Shown here one piece after another: positions 49,286 to 61,410 of a DNA stretch of 64,000 nt. Under the pieces are notes generated by a model. The model was not told where the DNA came from. It made no database searches and saw nothing but the letters and a program-made list of their open reading frames with translations. This stretch comes from Chrysomallon squamiferum (lineage: Eukaryota; Mollusca; Gastropoda; Neomphalida; Peltospiridae). The stretch lies in contig CM022670.1 in assembly GCA_012295275.1 (NCBI GenBank), forward strand, positions 21,449,146 to 21,513,145, in the 5' to 3' direction. Position numbers and translations under genes: made by a program. Numbering within the stretch: the first letter of the stretch is position 1; each line of letters opens with the position of its first letter.

Positions 49286-50821
49286 AATCAATAATAGCGA
49301 TATTATTGAACCAAGCTGGAGTTAGCCAGGTGTTCTGATTCTCACGTCAGACAGTATTTACCGATCCTGTTCTTAATACAGGCAGGTAACCTCTGACAAA
49401 AAAAAGAGAAGATATTGTTATCTTTTCCCTAGATGTGAAGGTAGCAAATTTTGTTACAAAAGTTAATCTTTTAAAAAGTCATTGGCAGTCTCATTGACAG
49501 ATGTTTCTGCTTTTGTAACTTTTATTTATTGAAGTAATGTTATGCACAAAATTAAATGTGCTACATATACTGATGATATGATATATAATCTTGAATCAAG
49601 TTTGTTGAGAGAGTTGTTGGTCACAGAAACGCATTCCCTTTGGTTGTGACAATTTTAAAAATTTGTTAACTTGTTATTTTTTAATCGACAATTGACAAGC
49701 AACTGTGATAGCTGCTTTACTGTTAACTGCAGAGTTGTTTTCTCTTGTGTTTTCAGTACCTAGCAGTCTTCAGCCTTGTTTGAACTAAGTGTAATTACAC
49801 TTCATAAAATCAGTTATAATTCTAGTTATTGGTAATTAATAATTACTTTTAGTTTTGTGACTCTGATCAGTAAATAATAATAAGTACAGATGAGCCATTA
49901 ATTCTTAGCATATGATGCTGCATCCCACTTCAAAAAGAAACCAGATAAGTTTTTTTCCATTTTTTAAATGCAAATTTGGTATCCTTTATCATTTAAAAAA
50001 GAAAACAAAAGTATAAAAATGTAATATTTATTAAATGAAATATTATTATTATTAATATATATATATCTTTTTTATCTCCAGTGTACCATATCACGTTTGA
50101 ATAGTGTGCTAGGTATTGCCTTTTTCTAAAAGTTAAAAAGATTATATATATATATAGATAGATTAGTAGTATTAATTGTTTGATTAAATAATATTTTTCT
50201 TTAGATTACTAAACATAAATTATGTTTTCTTGTCTTTTGTCTTTACCTATGAAACTGTATTTAATTATGAACATTTCTTTTACATCTATTAACTTTTGAT
50301 ATTTTATTAATGTACTAATTTTTATAAATATGTAATCTTTTGTATTTTTTAATGAAAAAAATGAAATAATAATACAAAAAAAAAGAAGAAAAAAATAACG
50401 ACTAAAAGTGTTTAACAGTAATATTTAATTATATTCACAATTTATATATCCAACATTCGATTTTTTTTATAATTTTGCAATATGTATCTCTGTTTTTGCT
50501 TTATATGTTTTACATAGGTGTTTTATATATTTTTACTTCTAATTCAAATTACATGTTATATATTTTAAATATCTATACATTTGTGTAATGGATTAAAATG
50601 AGTGATTTGTTTTTAACATATATTATGGTGATATATAATTAAAAAAAAAAAAAATAATTGTTGATTTTTGAAAGTATAAATTTAAGAGAAATGTAAATAT
50701 TTAATGCATACTGAAACAAAATGAGGTATTATGTGTGATATACAGTGTTACAATTTAATTTAAAAGATGTGTTTTAGCAAGGGCTGGTCCAAGTGTTCTT
50801 TTCTTACTTTTATTTATTGAT

Positions 50822-50825
<4 letters not shown>

Positions 50826-50888
<63 letters not shown>

Positions 50889-50895
50889 CACACAC
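50826..50895. repeat. (CA)n microsatellite
   Basis: About 30 CA units with a minor interruption, then a short (AG)n. Confidence 0.96.
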
Positions 50896-51152
50896 AGAGA
50901 GAGGGTATAACAAAAATAAAAAAATCTAAAAAAAAGTAGAAAAGAAAAATGTGTTAGAACTTGTACAGAAGAAAAAGAAAATTGTTACTTGAATGTAGAC
51001 TTTTTCAGTCAGTGGGAATATGAATCTAATCACATCTTGATCACACACACACACACATACATACCCCTGGATCTGCTCCTGCTACACATTTCTTTGTTAA
51101 ACAGTATATGTTTTAACACACATAATTTTTCATGGATTCACATTTTTTTTAT

Positions 51153-51376
51153 AAAGTGTGGTCCAAAAATAGGTGGACAGTATGTGGGTTAGGGTTAGGG
51201 TTATATTATTACTTTGGTGTTTATTATAATAATGGTATTTGTGCTATATTATTTAAAATTTCATAACACATTAAAATTTAATTATCAATGTAATAATTGT
51301 ATTAGTAAATATTGTATATGTAATCTCAAAATAAATTTTATTATTTACTGTCCACCTATTTTTGGACCACCCTACA
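51153..51376. mobile_element. MITE with 25-bp perfect terminal inverted repeats
   Basis: GTGGTCCAAAAATAGGTGGA plus CAGTA at 51158-51182 is exactly complementary to 51346-51370. The interior is 163 bp, AT-rich and non-coding, with three TTAGGG units just inside the left repeat. TA dinucleotides flank the outer ends, as expected for Tc1/mariner-type target sites. It is too short to encode a transposase, so it is a non-autonomous element. Confidence 0.85.
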
Positions 51377-52004
51377 TATTAATATATTATATTTGTAATA
51401 ATTTTGATATGCATATTAATATACTAATTTTTACTCTGTGTGATTAAAGTTATTGTTAATAAAAATTTTATTGAAAGTTTTAAGTCTCTTGTGATTTTAT
51501 TTTTGATAATACTGGTTAGATACATTTTGTTATTCATATGTAATTTTTTATATATATATATATATATATATAAAACTATCCATATATTTTCTGTATCCTT
51601 TTTGGGTACAAACATTTGACTTTAGTAAAGTATATCAACAGGCAATGATAAAACAATATTTCTTAATAATAAAATATGACTATTTAACAAATCCATAAAG
51701 AAATATAGATAGTATGGCACACTGACATAAGTGTGCAAGACAATAGCACACAGATAAAAGCACTTATGTCGATGCACCCTTGGGTATATATAGATCTAAA
51801 TGAAAAAAACATCATTTTGATCAAAATTTAATTCTGGCACAAAAGGAATCATAGATTTTGACAGTATCGTGAATCACTGTCAAAACTGTTGTTTGTGATC
51901 ATGAAGTTTAAAATAAAACCATGGCCACAAAAGCATCCCAACGTGACCGAAGACCTTTTTGAAAACAATTTACTATAAAGCTTGACAGAAACTCAAGTAA
52001 TGGA

Positions 52005-52280
52005 AATAGTTCATGGCGCAGTACTTCAGATAAATGGCCAGGTCGGATGCATCTGAATGATAATAATGAGGTGACAAATATAATGGTGCACAATCATGAG
52101 GCTGAAATCGAAGCGAAGCAGTCTGTCTACAATTCGGCAGAGAATCTTAGTTTTCATTCACATTACTAGCATGCACACTTTAAACTAGAACTCAGCAAAG
52201 TGTCATATCAAGAGGTCAGTGGAATTGTCCAAGAGGCTGATAAATTTCTAGGTGTCAGTTATGGAAGTGGTTGTACTAGT
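52005..52280 (+). pseudogene. FLYWCH-like zinc finger remnant (MULE-type transposase relative)
   Basis: Plus-strand frame from 52005 reads NSSWRSTSDKWPGRMHL, NDNNEVTNIMVHNHEAEIEA and KQSVYNS. After a TAG stop it continues KVSYQEVSGIVQEADKFL. The Trp..(Cys position)..GR.HL..N..V......HNHEAE pattern is that of a FLYWCH finger, found in Mutator-like transposases and genes derived from them. Expected cysteines are missing and stops interrupt it, so it is a relic. An alternative is a decayed processed copy of a FLYWCH host gene. Confidence 0.5.
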
Positions 52281-52299
52281 ATAAGAAACTTGTGATCAA

Positions 52300-54358
52300 T
52301 ATGGATGTTTGTTCTTTTTAAATATTTGTTTTAAATTATCAAAGTTTATTTCCTTTAAACTGTTAATTTTTTTTATTGATAACATTTATTTATTTATTTT
52401 ACATGACGGGTTTTAACGAGAGATTAAGGATTCTATGAAGAAGGTGATTGTCTAAAAATATTGCTTTAAACAAAGAACACAAACATTTGATTCTGTTAAT
52501 TGTTTATTTCTACTGCAATGTTCATAACAAGTACAAAAGAAAAATAATATAATTTCCACCTCTTAATGTGTAGACAAAACAAATTTTTTTCCCAGTAATT
52601 TATTTTCATTACACACAAATAGTAATATTAAAATTTACCTCTTCCTAAAACAAAAAAACAAATGTGCATTTTATATATACTTCGAGTATATTTTGATAAA
52701 AGCATTTTCATAAAAAAAATCTTATTTGCAACTTGTAAAATACAAAGTTACAATCTGAAGCATAATTTTCAAAATGGTGTCAAAATGTAATTAAAATAAA
52801 AAAGAATTCCAGAAACAACATACGTATCAATGACATGATAATCACAAGACCAGCTTGCATTTTACTATTATGTACATAATACAGCAAATAATGTTTTAAA
52901 AAATTATTTGAAAATAGAAAGATACCAATACTCTTGATAATTTGATCAGGTCTCCATTTTATATTATTTACTTACTAAATTTTATTGTTAAGTAATTATC
53001 TACGTAAGATACATTAAATCACTTTACAGAATGAAATGCAATGATTACATACATACATAAATACATACAAACATTCCAGCTTTGTCTTGTTCAGACTGAA
53101 AGTTGACTGCAGTTCAGCATTCTTACCTTCCTTCACAGGATAGCGGTCTTATCTTAAGAGATTAACCAGTTATTCCTTGCATACACATACTTAATCATTA
53201 TCTGAAATTATGTAATGAGGTGTATTGGCATTTTGATAAAGCTTTATCTTAGGCTTAATCAACAAGTCATTGCAAAACAGAATCAATTAATATTAACATT
53301 ATGTATCAAGCTGAAAAAAAAATCAGTTTGTTTATTCATCTAAACACATAAAAATTCAGAATGGAATTTTATATTATTTGAAAAAGACAGATCACAGAAT
53401 ATTCTTTAAATACTGCTGTAACTCATATCACATTAAAATCAACAATTTATGTTTCATTCCTTTCCATAACAATCTGTTCTGATAAATAAAGGTTTAAAAG
53501 TCTAACAAACGTTTTTTTAATTTTTTATGTTAACACAGTTGGCATTAAAAGTGATTGTTTATGAAGACAAAACTATATGTTTCACCTTTTTTTTTTTGTT
53601 ACAACTGTATAACTCAAGAACAACACTTTACATTTTCAGTTATTAAGCTGTCATTTTGGTAATCTATATTTTATCAAAACCACAGACTGAGTCTTTCTAA
53701 ACAGAAAACAAATTTAAAAACATTTTAAAAATACTCTTCAAATACTCACATCTTTACAATAATCACAGACAATGAATTATTAATGGTATTCATAGTTAAT
53801 TAATTCTATGTGCGTTTACGTTCATATTTACAATATAAGGTCAAAGGCAAGCATATAAAATACAATGGCATACACAAACATTCTAAAAATATAAACATTT
53901 GTTTTCTTTTGGTACCATTCTGAAAAAAATAATCTGCAGTACCTTTGATATTTATTATTCTAACTGAAATACTTTCTGCACCAGACAATTTCCTAAAACT
54001 AGATTATGAAAGTCCATGGTATGTGTTTTTCCTTTCTGTGAGAAGGTGCACATAAAAGACAGTTTGCTACTAAAAACAACAACAACTGTTATGCATTAAA
54101 TGGCAGCAGAAAGTTTTATCTCTCGCTGTCTTTCTTTTCCTTAAACATTGTTGTGTACACTTAAAGTCACCTTCATGAATCCATTTTATCAAAGACTTTG
54201 GTTAACACGTTCTAAATGGAAAGGTTCACAAAAAGTTATAATCCTTGTTATTAATTAACAACAGTATAATCCATGAAACACTGCTAACTGGGTTTCTTTT
54301 CTTTTATTAACTTTAGCACAAACTATTTATTGACTCAATAATTAACTTTCAGTACCAG
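52300..54358 (-). other. 3' UTR / downstream region of the TRPC gene
   Basis: No coding exon is seen. The TRPC stop is at 54359, so much of this is probably its 3' UTR; several minus-strand AATAAA words occur (for example near 52502 and 54302) and the end cannot be fixed. A decayed SINE-like fragment lies at about 54010-54125. Confidence 0.5.
54010..54125 (+). mobile_element. Degraded SINE-like fragment
   Basis: Words GGTATGTG, TTTCTGTGAGAAGGTGCACA, TAAAAGACAGTTTGCTACTA, GGCAGCAG..AGTTT and ATCTCTCGCTGTC align in order with the fragment at 46985-47105, with many substitutions and an AACAAC expansion. It appears to be an older copy of the same family. Confidence 0.5.
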
Positions 54359-57300
54359 TCACAGCTGGGTATATAAATGAGTATGGTAAAGGTCAGAGGT
54401 CATCTGAGGTAATAACTGAGGCTGAGGAACTATAGTATTCAGTGACCCACGTAAGACCTCTTTGACTTCTGACCTCAAGGAATTCACAAGTTCATTTTTG
54501 AGATACTCCAGATCCTTTGAGGAGAGCATGCTGGGATAGGCACTGCTGCTGATGTTATTGTTGGAGACAGCTGTGTGTAAAGGATGCATGCCAGGGTAGG
54601 TACCACTGATGTTGTTGTTGGATCCTACTTTCTGAATATGATGTAGAAGTGGACTGGATGTTGGTGCATTGTTTTGCCGCAGAATGTCAGATTTCAGGTT
54701 CTCCATGTAATTCAGTTTTTGTTCTTCTTCCCGCTTTCTGTCAGCTCTTAGTTCATATCTTCAAAAAGAAAAAGAAAAAAAGAAAGCTATATATAGATTC
54801 AAGAAGGAAGAACATTAATGATTATCCACTTGTCCCGGATTAGTGGTTTTGTGACCATGATGAGGACTTTTGTGTTCAGTATGAATTATTTTGTATTGAG
54901 GATGAGTGATTTTGAGTATGTGTAAACGCGTGTTTAATATTAACTGCTGCCGTGTACCTGAGACTGGAAATATCTTGTTTGATCTCCAGCAGGTCATCCT
55001 CATTCACTGCACCTTGTCGTAGTTGTTTCTTGTGTTGATGGATGTAACGACTGACCAGTCGTCGCATAACATCCTGTGCAAAAGAGAAAATAAGCAAAAT
55101 AACTGGTTTTAAAATAGGCATAACATAACAGTGAAGAGACGAAGAAAAGATTGTTTTTGTTTGTTTCATATATAAAACTAACAAAGACATTGTTTTGATT
55201 CTGTTATTCAGTCTTGTAACTATATCCATACATGCAGACATATTAAATTATTTTTTCTTTTCATTAAGAAGTCTTTATCAGGATGAATAATAATAAAACA
55301 ACAATGATGATGATGATGATGATAATAATGCCAGAAAGAAGGAGAAGATGAAGGATACAGAGTGAGGAAATTAAAAATAACTTTTTACAAATTTATTTAC
55401 TGAAAACTTTTATTAAATATTCATTACACAATTATCTTAAAAGATTTTACCTGATACTGAAGAGAATCTGGAGGGGGTGGGATCTTTCCTAGAACACTTC
55501 CATTGTAGGTGGGTCTCTAGAAAAAAAGTTAAATAATAAAAACAATTCATCATTTAATGATACATAATCCATGATAATCAGCCAGCTCATCCATCACCAA
55601 TCAATTTGTTTTGTTTTGCTTCAAACAGTAAAAAAATATTTTAAAACTCACAATATGCTAGTTTAATATTTTTTTTAGTGTCATAGACACAGTCTGTCCT
55701 GAGTTACTGACAACGTAACTTTTACCAAGAACCCACCCTTTATTTAAAACAATTTCTCTGAAAGGTCTGTCTGCTCGAAAAGCCATTTTTGTTAATTGAC
55801 ATTAAACTTGTTGTTTTCCCATTTTCATTTCTCACTGAAGCATATATGTTACAACCAGTTAAAGATATATGTATTTTTTAATGTTTATCTTTATCTGCCT
55901 TGTCATGACTAATCCTACATATTACACTGTAGCCTCTTGTTTGAAGGAGGCTCACAGACACACACTACTACCTTCAAGGACCACCTCCACATTCTGCAGA
56001 CGACGGGTAGGAAACCACTGGTATAGATTCTTATGACTACTAACATTACTTATAGCATCTTTTGTTTCCTCAATGATCACATCACCATAATCATGATCAT
56101 CCGGCATTTTCATTACCATCATCACTCTTGTTATGGTAACTTTAGTTTTTCTTGTCACCAACATTACTTATACCAAAACTTGTATTCATCAAAGTAACTT
56201 TTTGAATAGAATCACAGTTTCTATATCTGCTATACTCACAATTTCAGGAGAAGGTGACTCTCCACTTTCTGTTGTCTGAAAGGTCAACAACTCTCAAATA
56301 AACCAAACACAATGTAAACAAGGAAAAAATAAAAATAAAATCTACAACATATATTAGAACCAAATAAAAGAAACTAATACATAAATAAATAATGATATTA
56401 TATAAAAAAAACAATAATAATAATAATAATTAAATTAATAATCTAAAATATGTAAGTAAGGAATATCAAATGATAATTTGAAAATTATTTTTACAAAAAA
56501 AAAACAATTTATGTATATTGTATATAATTCTTTAATTAACTGTTAATTATTTTTATTTATTATTATTATTATTTATCTGTTTTTTATAATCTTTACATAT
56601 CAAACAATGCTTCAGATAATCAGTTTTTGTATATGAAATAACTTTAGCTTTATTCTGTTTCAATGGCTTAAATAAATCTAATTTTATATGGTAGTTAACC
56701 ATTAATATTTTTCAAATATGAATAAATTCCTGTATTAACAGTGCAGTATAGCAGTATAGAAATACTATTAAACAAAATCCTGCCATGTAAAACAGTAATT
56801 AAAAATAATAATTTATTACACTCAACACTGGGAGGAAACAGAGAGTAATGGAAAGATAACTCTGCTGGTGCTGTTATTTAAAGAAGGATGTGAGAAAAAG
56901 AACATTTAAGCTTCATGAGATGGAATAAACACATTTTATAAACTTCTGCATGAATTTTTTACTTTTATTATTTATTTAGTTATTTATATTATTATTATTA
57001 TTTTATTTTTTTCAAAGTGCACCTATCATAGGACCTACACACAGAAGAAATTCATTTTATTTCCAGTCAATGTTACTTTAACGATTTTGATTTTTTTTTT
57101 TTTCTGATTGGATTATTATTTACTGCATGTTGGTATAATTTTGATTTCAACACACATGCACTCTAAACAACCACAAAATCCCGTTGACTTCCTGGTTCTC
57201 TCTACAGAGATCAGAAATACAAGAACGTAGTTACTCGAAGATGAAAGAAAGCTGAATTGTTTAAATTTAAAAAATGATTAATGGAAAGGAGAGTACATGG

Positions 57301-58568
57301 AAGTTTCTTCTAACTGAGAAGTGACTGTGAAATGTCTGAGAAAAAGAAAGAAAATGTGTTCTTTGAGTAACAGATTGTATTAAACACAGACAGTCACAAA
57401 CAAAACAGCACTGATGATTCCACACAACACAGGTGACAGCATGTTCAACAATGCTTGCAAGAAGAGGAGGTGTGTGATTATATTCAGAAGTCAGAGGTGC
57501 TTTTTGGAAATCAGTATTTTCTCACCTTAAATATGTCATTGTCTGCTTGCTCTGTTATTTGGTTAGACTGTTTTACAATTAAAAAAATACGTATTAATAG
57601 TTTACTGTACAATTTTTTTTTTCTTCTAGGGGACACCTTATAAATGGATGTGTATATCCAGTGGTAACAATAAAGATCTGTTCTTAGTAAATTGTTATTT
57701 CAAATATTATAATAATTATTTTTACTATTGTAACTGTCATTTTTATTATAAAAATTATTATTATTATTTATTATTAAATATCTGTTGAAAGACAACAAAA
57801 AAAAATAAATAAAAAAAAAATAAATAAAAATAAATAAATATTTATATGTGTCTATGTAGTTCATCTAATTATGTAAAGATAACAAATATATATGCCTAAT
57901 CAATAATATTTTACTAAACAAATAATTTAATAACAAAATCTAATAATAACCAAATCCACAATTATTAAATCTAAAATAAATAATTTTTTTTTTTTCAAAT
58001 GCTTTAAAAACAACATAACACAATCTTACAAACCACAGCACAAGAAAGTAAATAAGAAAAAAATGTAAACAGTTAGAGTTATCTGCACTTACTCTGATAG
58101 TTCTGTCTGAACTCTTTCTCTGTTTTATTCCTGTGTTCTGGTGTGACTTACAACAACCACTGACAATATAGTATATGGCCCGCAGAAAGTAGTACACTGA
58201 TTTTGGACTGATGATGATGTTAAATGGTGTAGGTAGAGTTGAACCCTCATCAAAATATCCCATCCAGAGTTTGGATCGGGAAAACTTCCACTCCATGTCT
58301 GCATGGTTCTGAAGTAAATGGAAAATGAATTAACTTTTAAAATACTGAACTAAGATGGCCTTAACAAACCAATAATGCCGTTATTCAATTTTTATTTTTA
58401 TTTTTTGTAAAGACTAATATAACAAATATAATGCACTTCCTAATGCAGTCTTTATTATGTAATAATCTTACTATTTTGTAATATCAAATGTAATGATATA
58501 GTATAATTATTTTTATTACAGTTATTATTTCATGGTATTACAGTTATGATCGGTATCACTATCATCAA

Positions 58569-58604
<36 letters not shown>

Positions 58605-59952
58605 AATTTTCTTATTTAGGTTTCTAAGAAGAATTAATTTACCTCAATGTCCTGGAAAGAGCTGGACATCATGGCTATAAGCATGTTGGTCAAAACAATG
58701 ATAGCCATTCCATGGTAGGCCATGAACAGCAACTGACCAGTGGCTATTGTAAACTCTTGAGCATTTTCGACTTCCAGAGCTTTTGGTGGAGTCAAGCTGA
58801 ACAGTGACCAGAAAAGAGTCATGTAGGAGCCACCAATACTGAAAACAACAACAAAAAAATCAATTATTAATGACAAATAATGATATAAAGATAATTAAAT
58901 ATTAATGTTACAAGTAAAAGCCACAATACTAAAATAAAATTAACTAAATATGAATGATTTACTGATAGGAGCTATCCATACTGAAATAAAGAAATATAAA
59001 CTTATAAATGCTAGAAATAATAAAAATTAACAATATTTGTGTGTACATGTGTGTGTATGTGTGTGTGCCCATATTTGTGATATACAGTATTACTCAACAA
59101 ATGTATTAAGAATAAATTTACAAACAAAACATTTTACTTAAAACACAACTCACCTAAAAAAAACATCTTGGTCATCGTTCTCTCCTTTACTGTCATAATA
59201 CCAGTACAGCTGATTCATTCCACAAGCAAACGAAGTCAAAATCAGAAAAAAAATGAACAGGAATTTGGCAATATCTATTAGCATACAACCTAGAGAAATC
59301 TGTAATGGTCCTAGATGCTGGTTTGCCTGGAATAAATATATAATCCTGGAAAAACTAAACACATTAGCCACAGCAAACAGGCCTTCTGATATCAAAGTGG
59401 GCTCATTTTTTGGCCAGTACTTTCGACTCATTTCTTTGGGGCCATAGTTGCCCGATTCTATCTGAAGATAGGCAACAAAACGAAGAGAGAATGTAGCCAG
59501 ATACAGAGAAAGCATCATGAAGTCAAGGAAGTTCCACCATTGTCTGACATATGCCTTCAGTCCCTTCTTCCCATAGCTGTTTGCACTCAGCCCAGATAAA
59601 CCCTGTAAGTGGGTTCTTATGCATGAGATGGAATTTAAATACAGAAGAAAACAAATGAAAGCATGGTTCCTACTTATTAAAAATATTTAGCAATTTAAAA
59701 AAATAAAATTATGGGGGTATTTAATTTTTTTTTTTTTTTTTTTGTTGAATTTCCTTCATTATCAATATGATTTCAGCTGTTAAAAATAAAAATTTTTGAT
59801 AAATCTGACATACCTTCCAATTAAACTGAAATAAAAGAAGTTCCAGAAAGGCTGGTAATAATTAAGTTACTATTTTATTTTAAGCCTGACAAGTTCCTGA
59901 GTTAAAATCATAATTAACAAATTATTATTATTCTAAAAAAATCATCAAAAAT

Positions 59953-60022
<70 letters not shown>

Positions 60023-60673
60023 CAGCAACAATAATATAAATAAATGAATGAATGAATGAATGAAATTAAATAAATAATAATTATATAAACAATAAGTAAG
60101 CAAATAAGCAAGCAAATAAGTAAATAAATGAATAAAAAAAAAAAAAATAAATAAAAACAAATAAAAAAAAAATTAAAAAAAAATTAAAAAAAAATTAAAA
60201 AAAATATAAAAAAATCTAAAAAAAAACAAACAAATAAATAAAATAAAATTAATTTTGTTATTTCGTTTTTCTTACTGTTATGTTACTAATGTATATGACT
60301 GAAGGAACACTGAACAGAAAGAGACATTACCTGCCACCCACAGAACAATCAGCCACTCCAACTCTGAGGGAGGAGGGCCTCGAAATCTCTCTCTGTTGGG
60401 TGGGATGACGATGTCAGTGGAAGCCGAGACAAGGAGGGAGAGGAAAACTCCGAACGAGGCGCTGTGGTAGAGGAACTTCATGAACGGACTCCTGAGCAGC
60501 TGGCCAATCTTGCTGCGAGGGAAAATCCAGTAGTAGAGAGCCATGAAGGGGAGAAGCAGTATGAGACCGATGCAGATGAGAAACTTGGTGAAGCCGTTGC
60601 GTTTGCGCCAGCCCGGCAGCCCCTCGTACCAGATGGAAGTGAGAAGCTGCTGGCAGTGAGGATGGGCAACAAA
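54359..60673 (-). CDS. TRPC-family cation channel, S1 to C-terminus (5' exons outside window)
   Basis: Exons in transcript order: 60331-60673, 59814-59851 (38-nt microexon, inferred), 59154-59602, 58643-58838, 58093-58308, 56240-56275, 55451-55516, 54958-55073, 54359-54758 (stop). Phases are continuous throughout. The first exon has the pre-S1 motif [20 protein letters not shown] and S1/S2. Then come [20 protein letters not shown] (S2-S3) and S4-S5. The pore exon has LFW in the pore helix and S6 [19 protein letters not shown]. The TRP box region is [20 protein letters not shown], then [13 protein letters not shown]. The tail contains [13 protein letters not shown] and [20 protein letters not shown], a coiled-coil-like stretch conserved in invertebrate TRPC proteins, then an Asn/Ser-rich end. 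TRPC channels are phospholipase C-gated, Ca-permeable plasma-membrane channels. The ankyrin repeats and N-terminus must lie beyond 64000. Confidence 0.93.
58561..58604. repeat. (CAT)n microsatellite in TRPC intron
   Basis: About 13 CAT/ATC units, 40 bases from the donor of the pore exon. Confidence 0.93.
59814..59851 (-). other. Predicted 38-nt microexon of the TRPC gene
   Basis: The S1-S2 exon ends in phase 1 (60331) while the next large exon starts in phase 0 (59602), so an exon of length 3n+2 is required between them. On the minus strand 59851-59814 has an acceptor TATTACCAG, 38 bases (3x12+2) without a stop, and a strong donor GTATGT. It would add about 13 residues with core [13 protein letters not shown] nested 12-nt alternative (acceptor TTATTTCAG) has the wrong length and a stop. 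Confidence 0.55.
59955..60022. repeat. (TAG)n / (GTA)n microsatellite in TRPC intron
   Basis: About 22 GTA units, followed by (AATG)n/(AATA)n and long A-rich AAAATTAAAA tracts to about 60245. Open frames here (poly-Tyr, poly-Leu) are artefacts. Confidence 0.96.
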
Positions 60674-61357
60674 CTGAAACATTATTTTGAAAAAAAACAA
60701 AACTTTTAGAATTTTTTTTTATCTATAAGACAGGTTATGCACTCGAGTTACAAATATTGAAGAAAAAAAAAATGATTTAAAAAAAAAATAAAAATACAAC
60801 ATATAATAAGAATTTTTGTTATGAAGACATGTTTTTCAACTTGATTGTTAATATTGTGCTGTGTTTAAAAACTGATGTATTTAGGAAGAAGTCTTTGATT
60901 TGATAATGAAGCTTATTATAACTGCTATATTTGTGTATATATTTATTTATTAGCAAGGTGAAGAGAAGACTGCAAATATGACTGTGGTCTGAAGAAGGAA
61001 ATAAATTATTTGTTTCATTTTATGGTATCACACATAGTTAAGAATTATACAAAATAATGAAATGAAGTCGTGTATCATAACATAATGGGCTACTTCTATT
61101 TCATTAGCAGCAATGAGATTTTATATGCACCTTCCCAGACAGTGAAAAATACATATGATGTCCTTTGCTAAACCAGCCATAGTTAGAATGGTAAATAGAG
61201 AATGGCAGCTCTGAGGAGGTGTTATCTGGCAAACAATCAAATTCATACTAGCAATATTATTATTATTTTTATTATTATTAATGTTGTTGTTGTTGTTGTT
61301 ATTAATGTTATTATTACTCTTACTATTATTAGTATTATTCATTTATTTATTTATATT

Positions 61358-61410
<53 letters not shown>

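Larger units (their letters stand above)
47376..50219. repeat. 1.42-kb tandem duplication, two copies
   Basis: Copy 1 spans about 47376-48797 and copy 2 about 48796-50219. TCTCCTGTTGTGTAATGG is at 47381 and again at 48801, a period of 1420, drifting to 1422 after a (TA)n length difference. Only a few substitutions separate the copies over the whole length. Each copy carries the same broken integrase-like fragment. The copies are either a very recent duplication or an uncollapsed allele in the assembly. Confidence 0.95.

Noticed and set aside
50826-50895. Regular short repeats considered as a CRISPR-like array
   Set aside because: They are uninterrupted dinucleotides with no spacers, in a eukaryotic genome.
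51186-51203. Telomere or chromosome end suggested by TTAGGG units
   Set aside because: Only three units, lying inside an inverted-repeat element with unique sequence on both sides.
59914-60160. Poly-Tyr/poly-Leu open frames on the minus strand
   Set aside because: Direct translation of a (GTA)n microsatellite; low complexity.
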